This document shows, piece after piece, positions 58,633-64,000 of a stretch of 64,000 bases of DNA. How positions within the stretch are numbered: position 1 is the first letter of the stretch; the number at the start of each line of letters is the position of its first letter. Position numbers and translations under genes: made by a program. The notes under the pieces are model-generated. The model had not been told where the DNA came from, searched no databases, and saw only the letters and a list, made by a program, of their open reading frames with translations. Source of the stretch: Amorphoplanes friuliensis DSM 7358. GTDB taxonomy: Bacteria > Actinomycetota > Actinomycetes > Mycobacteriales > Micromonosporaceae. Location of the stretch: the NCBI RefSeq assembly GCF_000494755.1, contig NC_022657.1, positions 8,462,001 through 8,526,000 on the forward strand. The letters run 5' to 3'.

Positions 58633-59130
58633 GTGGGGGGCCTGGGGACACTGCGCATCGCACCCCGGGCGCCCGGCGACATCGACCGGCTCGGCCGCAC
58701 GTTCGGGCCGCAGGCCCAGAGCTACTACCTGGAACGCTCACGCCGGCAGGGCGTGCTGCTGGTCGCCCGCGTCGGCGAGCGGGCGATCGGCGCGGTGTTC
58801 GTCTCCACCGAGCCCGCGCCCGAGTCCGCGATCATCCGCCGCCTCGGCAAGGTCCCGATGCTCCACAAGCTCATGGTCGACGAACAGCTGAGACGTCGCG
58901 GGATCGGCACCAGGCTGATCAGGAGCGCCGAGGCCGAGCTCCGCCGGCTCCGCCAGCACCGGGTCGCCGTCGGGGTCGACATCGACAACCCGTCCGCGGC
59001 CCGGCTCTACCAGCGGCTCGCCTACCGGGAGTGGGCCTACGGCCTGCTCGAGACGGTGCGGGAGGACGTCAAGGACGGCAAGGTGATTCTCCTGCCGGAC
59101 GAGTGCCGCGTCTTCCTGAAGAACCTTTAG
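58633..59130 (+). CDS. GNAT family N-acetyltransferase
   Basis: A 165-aa enzyme. LMVDEQLRRRGIGTRLIRSA is motif A with the acetyl-CoA pyrophosphate loop (RRGIGT), and VAVGVDIDNPSAARLYQRLAY is motif B. Substrate unknown. The frame is open to GTG 58537, but the terminator hairpin lies in between, so GTG 58633 is preferred. The 3' end overlaps the convergent membrane-protein gene by 4 bp. Confidence 0.82.
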   Translation: MGGLGTLRIAPRAPGDIDRLGRTFGPQAQSYYLERSRRQGVLLVARVGERAIGAVFVSTEPAPESAIIRRLGKVPMLHKLMVDEQLRRRGIGTRLIRSAEAELRRLRQHRVAVGVDIDNPSAARLYQRLAYREWAYGLLETVREDVKDGKVILLPDECRVFLKNL

Positions 59131-59756
59131 GGAGTGCTCGCGAGCGTTCGCAGCTGTGTCGCGAGAGCCGGGTCCCGGATCGCCTGCGCCAGCGCGTTGA
59201 GCTCGGACGAGGGCAGGTGCAGCGGGATGGTGATCGTGCGGCCGCTCTCCGGGTCGCGGGCGGTCAGCGTCGGGAACCGCTCGAGCGTCTCGCGGCTGGT
59301 CTCCCGGTTGCGCCGCAGGCTGTAGGAGCCGGCCGTGACCGTCGCGGTGGCGAGGTCCACGGTGCGGGCCCGGAACGCCCGCCGGACGGTCGCCCGGGTC
59401 CCGTCCAGCCAGCCGGCCGTTCGCACCGAGCTCAGCGCCAGATAGAGCCCGACCAGCGTGAAGGGGATGCCGAGGAGTGAGATCCAGCGCATCGGCCCGA
59501 ACTGATCGTCGAACCCCAGGAACGCACTGCCCCCGGACACACAGTCCTGCACCGCGGGCGGCAGCAGGTCGTACGGAATGCCGGCGATCTCACTCGGCGA
59601 CGGGCACGACTCGTCCGCGGTGATCACACTCTGCAGCCAGCCGTCGGCGATCAGCGGCAGCAGCACAAATGCCAGACCGGCCAGCGCGAAGACAACACCG
59701 AAGGCAGCACCGGCCACCTTCTGCACGGGCGGGGCGCCGATCGACAGTTTGATCAC
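59127..59756 (-). CDS. Hypothetical membrane protein with two transmembrane segments
   Basis: A 209-aa protein. Hydrophobic helices at about 14-36 (VAGAAFGVVFALAGLAFVLL) and 90-108 (ISLLGIPFTLVGLYLAL). The outside loop has two cysteines, and a soluble C-terminal domain of about 100 residues follows. The C-terminal pattern (TLTARDPESGRTITIPLH) resembles DUF3592-like proteins, without certainty. ATG 59756. Confidence 0.55.
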   Translation of the reverse strand: MIKLSIGAPPVQKVAGAAFGVVFALAGLAFVLLPLIADGWLQSVITADESCPSPSEIAGIPYDLLPPAVQDCVSGGSAFLGFDDQFGPMRWISLLGIPFTLVGLYLALSSVRTAGWLDGTRATVRRAFRARTVDLATATVTAGSYSLRRNRETSRETLERFPTLTARDPESGRTITIPLHLPSSELNALAQAIRDPALATQLRTLASTP

Positions 59757-59795
59757 CGGCCCAGCCTACGGACCCGGACAACTCGGCAGAATGTC

Positions 59796-60605
59796 GTGAT
59801 GGACATGGATCCGCGGGTGCGGCGACGCTACGAGGTCTACGACGAGGACCAGCGGCTGCGCCGTCCCGGCCTCGGCGACCTGGTCCGGCTCCGCACCTGG
59901 GACATCTTCGACCGGTACGTGCCCACGGGCGTCCGCGTGGCAGACATCGGCGGGGGCCCGGGCATCCACGCGGACCGCCTCGCCCGCGGCGACCGGGAGG
60001 TGCTGCTCTTCGACCCGATGCCGGGACACGTCGAGATCGCGCGCGGCCGGGGCACCTTCCAGGCCGAGATCGCGGAGGCCCGGCAGGTGCCGCTCGACGA
60101 CGCGAGTGTCGACGTCGTCCTGCTGATGGGACCGCTCTACCACCTGGTCGAGCCGGAGGACCGGCTGGCGGCGCTGCGGGAGGCCGCGCGGGTGCTGCGG
60201 CCCGGCGGCCTGATCCTCGCCGAGATCATCACCCGGTACGCCTGGGTCATGGACGCCACGGGCAAGGGACTGCTCGGCGAGCCGGGCACCTGGGACGACT
60301 TCGACTGGATCGCGCGTACCGGGGTGAGCAAGGATCCGGACCAGGTCGTCGACGGCAGCTTCTTCGCGTATTTCCACCGGCCCGAGGAGTTGCGGGCGGA
60401 GCTCACGCAGGCCGGCTTCGAGGACGTCGAGTTGCTGGCGGTCGAGGGGTTCGCCGGGCTGTTCGGTGATCTGGCCGAGCGCATGCGGGAGCCGGGCGAC
60501 CTGTTGCGGGCGCTGCGGATCACCGAGGCCGAGCCGAGCATGCTGGGCGCCAGTGCGCACGTTCTGGGCCTCGCACGCTCATGTCCGAATCCCGCCAGCC
60601 GTTGA
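59796..60605 (+). CDS. Class I SAM-dependent methyltransferase
   Basis: A 269-aa enzyme. VADIGGGPGIHADRLA is motif I, VLLFDPMPGHVEIA motif II, and LPL-type DDASVDVVLLMGPLYHL with LRPGGLILAEI follow. It resembles small-molecule or UbiE-like methyltransferases. GTG 59796, ATG 59799 and ATG 59805 are all possible starts. It is divergent from the membrane-protein gene and 27 bp before the AlkA gene. Confidence 0.8.
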   Translation: MMDMDPRVRRRYEVYDEDQRLRRPGLGDLVRLRTWDIFDRYVPTGVRVADIGGGPGIHADRLARGDREVLLFDPMPGHVEIARGRGTFQAEIAEARQVPLDDASVDVVLLMGPLYHLVEPEDRLAALREAARVLRPGGLILAEIITRYAWVMDATGKGLLGEPGTWDDFDWIARTGVSKDPDQVVDGSFFAYFHRPEELRAELTQAGFEDVELLAVEGFAGLFGDLAERMREPGDLLRALRITEAEPSMLGASAHVLGLARSCPNPASR

Positions 60606-60632
60606 CCCTCGGCCGGGAGCAGACTCGGGGGC

Positions 60633-62048
60633 ATGGAGTTGGACCTGGAACGGTGCTACCGGGCCGTCGACAGCCGTGACCAGCGGTTCGACGGCTGGTT
60701 CTACACGGCCGTGCGAACCACCGGCATCTACTGCCGGCCCTCCTGCCCGGCCGTGACACCCAAGCGGGAGAACGTCACCTTCTATCCCAGCGCCGCGGCG
60801 GCACAGCGGGGTGGTTTCCGTGCCTGCCGCCGGTGCCGGCCCGACGCCGCGCCCGGGTCGCCGGAGTGGGACGTCCGCGCCGACACGGTCGGGCGGGCGA
60901 TGCGGCTCATCGCGGACGGTGTGGTCGATCGGGCGGGGGTGCCCGGCCTGGCGAGCCGGCTCGGATACACCGAGCGGCACCTCAACCGCATGCTCACCGC
61001 TGAGCTCGGCGCCGGACCGCTCGCGCTGGCCCGGGCCCAGCGCGCACAGACCGCGCGGATCCTCATCGAGACCACCGACCTCGGCCTCGCCGAGATCGCG
61101 TTCGCTTCCGGGTTCGGCAGCGTGCGGCAGTTCAACGACACGATCCAAGAGGTGTACGCGCGGTCGCCCAGCGAGCTGCGGCAGCGCCGGGCCGTCCGGC
61201 AGCCCGAGGCGGGCACGATCACGCTGCGGCTGGCCTACCGGGCGCCGCTGCACATCGGTGCGTTGCTGGGGTTCCTGGCCGCGCGGGCGCTGCCGGGGAT
61301 CGAGGACGCCGACGTCACCACGTACCGGAGGGGGTTGAGTCTGCCGCACGGGAGCGCGACGGTCTCGCTCACGCCGGGTGACCGGTGGGTCTCCGCGACG
61401 CTGCGGCTGGCGGACGTCCGGGACCTGGCGCCCGCGGTCGCCCGCTGCCGGCGCCTCTTCGACCTCGACGCCGATCCGGCCGCCGTCGACGGCACGCTGA
61501 GTGCCGATCCTGCGCTCGCTGCCCAGGTCAAAGCCGAGCCCGGGGTACGCGTCCCGCGTACCGCCGACGGTTTTGAACTGGCGGTCCGAGCCATCGTCGG
61601 CCAGCAGGTCTCGGTGTCGAGCGCTCGGACGACCCTGAGCCGCCTGCTCGGCCCCGTCACACCGGGTGAGCTGCGGGGCTTCCCCAGCGCCGAGGAGGTG
61701 GCCGAGCTGCCGGACGAGTCGTTCCGGATGCCGGCCGCACGCCGGGAGAGCATCCGGGCGCTGGCGCACGCCGTGGCCGACGGCCGGCTCGACCTGGACC
61801 CCGGCGCCGACCGCGAGGAGTCCGTGGCCCGGCTCCTCGAACTGCCCGGCGTCGGCGCGTGGACCGCCGGTTACGTGGCGATGCGCGCGATCGGCGACCC
61901 GGACGTCTTCCTGCCCACCGACGTGGCGGCGCAGCGCGGTGCCGAAGCGCTGGGCCTGCCGCACTCCCCCAAGGCCCTGGCCGCACACGCCGAGAGCTGG
62001 CGGCCCTGGCGCTCGTACGCCCTGATGAGACTGTGGAGATCAGCATGA
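60633..62048 (+). CDS. alkA: Ada-AlkA fusion: DNA-3-methyladenine glycosylase with Ada regulatory domain
   Basis: A 471-aa fusion. The N-terminal Ada zinc domain has Cys34, Cys38, Cys65 and Cys68 (YCRPSCPA, RACRRCRPD), where Cys34/38 can accept a methyl group from phosphotriesters. An AraC-type HTH follows (about 86-185), then AlkA_N (about 190-300) and the HhH-GPD glycosylase with LPGVGAWTAGYVAMR and the catalytic Asp in FLPTDVA. It senses methylated DNA and removes alkylated bases. The Ogt gene overlaps its stop by ATGA. Confidence 0.92.
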   Translation: MELDLERCYRAVDSRDQRFDGWFYTAVRTTGIYCRPSCPAVTPKRENVTFYPSAAAAQRGGFRACRRCRPDAAPGSPEWDVRADTVGRAMRLIADGVVDRAGVPGLASRLGYTERHLNRMLTAELGAGPLALARAQRAQTARILIETTDLGLAEIAFASGFGSVRQFNDTIQEVYARSPSELRQRRAVRQPEAGTITLRLAYRAPLHIGALLGFLAARALPGIEDADVTTYRRGLSLPHGSATVSLTPGDRWVSATLRLADVRDLAPAVARCRRLFDLDADPAAVDGTLSADPALAAQVKAEPGVRVPRTADGFELAVRAIVGQQVSVSSARTTLSRLLGPVTPGELRGFPSAEEVAELPDESFRMPAARRESIRALAHAVADGRLDLDPGADREESVARLLELPGVGAWTAGYVAMRAIGDPDVFLPTDVAAQRGAEALGLPHSPKALAAHAESWRPWRSYALMRLWRSA

Positions 62049-62605
62049 TGTGGCACACGACCCTCGACACCCCCGCCGGCCCGTTCACCTACGTCGTGAG
62101 CGACGCCGGGGCGGTCCGCGCCTCGGGTTTCACGGCCGAGGTCGGGACGCTGCTCCCTCTCGTCCACGACAAGCTGCGGGAGGAGTCACAACCCGCCGCA
62201 TCGCCGGGCCCGGTGGGCGACGCGGTCCACTCCTACCTCGCCGGCGACCTCACCGCGATCGACAGCGTGGTGGTCGAGCAGCACACCGGCGGGCCGTTCA
62301 TGACCCACGCCTGGCAGGTCATGCGCGACATCAAGCCCGGCGAGCCGGTGACGTACACCGGCTTCGCCGAGCTGGCCGGCCGCCCGTCCGCGGTGCGCGC
62401 CGCAGCGACGGCGTGCGCCCGCAACGCCGCGGCGCTTTTCGTGCCGTGCCACCGGGTGCTGGGGACCGACGGCACGCTGCGGGGTTACCGGTGGGGCCTC
62501 GACGTCAAGACCTGGCTGCTGCAGCACGAGCAGACCGCCGGCATTCAGGGGCCGGCAGTCGTCTCCCACTCGGCGACCAGGTCCGTGCAGCGGACAAAAA
62601 TGTGA
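62045..62605 (+). CDS. ogt: Methylated-DNA--protein-cysteine methyltransferase
   Basis: A 186-aa suicide repair protein. The methyl-acceptor Cys lies in FVPCHRVLG, preceded by the DNA-binding PGEPVTYTGFAELAG and AVRAAATACARN. It removes methyl groups from O6-methylguanine. Coupled to the Ada-AlkA gene, so the unit is an adaptive-response operon. Its last 61 bp overlap the convergent immunity-type gene. Confidence 0.93.
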   Translation: MMWHTTLDTPAGPFTYVVSDAGAVRASGFTAEVGTLLPLVHDKLREESQPAASPGPVGDAVHSYLAGDLTAIDSVVVEQHTGGPFMTHAWQVMRDIKPGEPVTYTGFAELAGRPSAVRAAATACARNAAALFVPCHRVLGTDGTLRGYRWGLDVKTWLLQHEQTAGIQGPAVVSHSATRSVQRTKM

Positions 62606-63039
62606 CCGCCGGTCAGTTGGATCTCGTGGGTGCACCCGCCGTCGACCGGGAGGATCTCGTCGAGCTGCAGATCACCCAATCGCCGGCTCTCGGGCCAGAC
62701 GCGCGCTTTCTCGCCCAGCTGTTTCACGTCGATACGAAACTCCGAGACACCCAGGTAGCGCACGGTGAGCGCGGCATCGTGCTTGGCGGGATTCGGCGCA
62801 AACCTCAAGGACATGCTGATCTGCGCCGCACCGGCCTCGCCGGCCGTGAGCGAGCCGAACTGCAAATCCTTGACGCACCGGACGGCGGTGAAGTCGTAGT
62901 GGTCAGCAGCACCGGCGAACTCCCGCGCGCCCGGCGGAAGCTGAGGCAGGAGCTCGGGCAGAACACGCAGATAGGGCTCGGGGTCCAGGTTGTTCCCCGG
63001 CCAGTTGCCCTCGGCGCGGGAAATGACGACGTACCGCAT
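62545..63039 (-). CDS. Candidate immunity protein of the adjacent HINT toxin
   Basis: A 164-aa soluble protein with no recognised domain. It begins MRYVVISRAEGNWPG and contains a beta-rich middle (VRYLGVSEFRIDVKQLG) and an acidic C-terminus (LDEILPVDGGCTHEIQL). ATG 63039 shares a base with the stop of the toxin gene (TGATG), the normal place for an immunity gene. The acidic composition would suit inhibition of a nuclease. Confidence 0.55.
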   Translation of the reverse strand: MRYVVISRAEGNWPGNNLDPEPYLRVLPELLPQLPPGAREFAGAADHYDFTAVRCVKDLQFGSLTAGEAGAAQISMSLRFAPNPAKHDAALTVRYLGVSEFRIDVKQLGEKARVWPESRRLGDLQLDEILPVDGGCTHEIQLTGGHIFVRCTDLVAEWETTAGP

Positions 63040-64000
63040 CAGCACCCCCGGCCCGCCGTCGACCCGACCATCGGACGCTTCCAGGCGTCACCCTTGACGT
63101 CCGCGTTCTGCGGGAGCTGACCCGTCTTTCGCATCTTGTCGATGGCAATTCCCTTGAGGCGGTTGTGCACCTGTTGCGGCACATCGACCTTACTGGCGTC
63201 CACGCCGTGCTTGTTGAAGAACCCGTTGCTCCCGTAGATCCCGACCTCGGACCCGCGGTGGTAGACGTGCACCTCGAACGAGGCCTGGCCACGGACGTTG
63301 AACTGATCCATCCGGGCGGTGTAATCGCCGTACAGGTTGATGTTGTCGCCGAGGCCGTCGTTGTGGACCAGGACAGCAACACCGTCGGCAAGCACGTAGT
63401 ACGTGTGCAGGTCCTTCACGGTGAGGTTGTAGGCAGCCGCATAACGATGGTCGTCGAGATCGAGACCGTCCACCGTCGCACCCGCTCCGGACGACGTCCT
63501 GAGCCTGTCACCGGCACCCAGCTCGTCGGCCCGCTCCCACCGTCCGGCGGTCGCGTTCCAGAAGGGGTGGTCCTCGGTGGTGACCAGGCGCCGGCCGTCG
63601 ATGGTCAGAACGAACAGGTCGTCGTCGTGAACCCAGACCTTCTCGATCTCCCTTCCACCCTGCTCGCCGGTGACCGGGTCGGTGGACAGCACCTCGTCTC
63701 CCGGTCGCAGGTACTTGAAGGCCTTCGACGAGCCGTCCTTCAGCAGGACCTGCGTGTCACCGGAGAAGCTCTTGCAGCCACCGGCCTTTCCGATCTTGAT
63801 GCCACCCGACTGCCCCTTGCCACCGGGGCGGGCCATCGGACCGATCGGGTGCATGCTGCCGTCACCGCCGAGGGCGAGGAGTCCGTTCCACGCGTGGATG
63901 GTCATGACCATCTGCCACCAGTCGAAGGTTTTCTCCCGCTCACCGCGGAACTTCAGGTAGCCGGCCATCCACGACGAGAAGATGCCCTTGAGGGTGTGGT
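63039..64000 (-). CDS. Polymorphic toxin with HINT domain, C-terminal part (truncated by the window edge)
   Basis: The frame runs off the right edge without a stop; 320 residues are visible. After a Trp-rich segment (KTFDWWQMVMTIHAWNGLL) comes a pretoxin-HINT domain (GCKSFSGDTQVLLKDGSSKA, VLSTDPVTGEQ, LVTTEDHPFWN, YYVLADGVAVLVHN). HINT domains cut off and release the C-terminal toxin. The last 105 residues (NVRGQASFEVHVYHRGSEVG, GFFNKHGVDASK) are the toxin tip. The tip fits no family I can name. The likely immunity gene follows directly. Confidence 0.8.
   Translation of the reverse strand, partial: HTLKGIFSSWMAGYLKFRGEREKTFDWWQMVMTIHAWNGLLALGGDGSMHPIGPMARPGGKGQSGGIKIGKAGGCKSFSGDTQVLLKDGSSKAFKYLRPGDEVLSTDPVTGEQGGREIEKVWVHDDDLFVLTIDGRRLVTTEDHPFWNATAGRWERADELGAGDRLRTSSGAGATVDGLDLDDHRYAAAYNLTVKDLHTYYVLADGVAVLVHNDGLGDNINLYGDYTARMDQFNVRGQASFEVHVYHRGSEVGIYGSNGFFNKHGVDASKVDVPQQVHNRLKGIAIDKMRKTGQLPQNADVKGDAWKRPMVGSTAGRGC

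Overview
The window is high-GC actinobacterial chromosome, most like Actinoplanes or a related Micromonosporaceae genus. The grounds are very high GC at third codon positions, dense GTG/ATG starts with 4-bp ATGA/GTGA overlaps, a mycobacterial-type succinate dehydrogenase with a five-helix anchor, several likely leaderless promoters, LPXTG-anchored secreted proteins, and many TetR/XRE/LuxR regulators and ricin-type lectin modules. The genus is inferred from gene style, not from a marker gene. No rRNA, tRNA or CRISPR array was seen.

Layout. 0-4 kb: end of an unknown gene, then sdhC-sdhA-sdhB and a terminator. 4-6.2 kb: two paralogous LPITG surface proteins. 6.2-9.5 kb: PrsW-like protease, a membrane-anchored protein, a GNAT enzyme and AlkB. 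9.5-18.7 kb: a five-gene Liv-type ABC importer, then two SDRs, an APH-type kinase, an acyl-CoA dehydrogenase and a TetR regulator. The kinase plus dehydrogenase pair resembles the LvaA/LvaC (ACAD10/11) route for 4-hydroxy acids. 18.7-20.2 kb: a coupled HTH protein and AbiEii-like nucleotidyltransferase. 20.2-23.2 kb: a TrmB/LuxR-type regulator, a 52-aa exported peptide, a response regulator and a soluble histidine kinase. 23.2-30.3 kb (minus strand): seven tightly coupled genes, in order tryptophan-dioxygenase-like hemoprotein, glycosyltransferase, ATP-grasp, membrane protein, CapK-like ligase, flippase-like protein and epimerase. This is the best candidate for an undescribed pathway.

30.4-36.3 kb: alcohol dehydrogenase, aldehyde dehydrogenase and TetR, divergent from an acyl-CoA dehydrogenase and acyl-CoA synthetase; a palindrome sits in the shared promoter. 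36.3-39.1 kb: small housekeeping-type genes, then a repeat-rich stretch with a long inverted repeat and a truncated IS5-type transposase. 39.1-43.6 kb: two coupled secreted multidomain proteins, PQQ-type sugar dehydrogenase/PKD/CBM6/ricin lectin and ThuA/DUF1080/ricin lectin, perhaps an extracellular keto-sugar pathway. 43.6-55.8 kb: peptidase E, a nucleotidyltransferase, a methyltransferase, a G5 protein, a lamin-tail protein, FMN reductase/MarR, a DUF402 protein, ArsR, PAP2, MFS, a Uma2-type nuclease, a VapBC pair and YchF.

55.8-58.3 kb: an XRE-type regulator coupled to a GT-A-like protein, with three palindromes upstream. 58.3-62.6 kb: a small membrane protein, GNAT, a membrane protein, a methyltransferase, and the alkylation-repair pair Ada-AlkA/Ogt. 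The right edge holds the C-terminal end of a HINT polymorphic toxin with its likely immunity gene.
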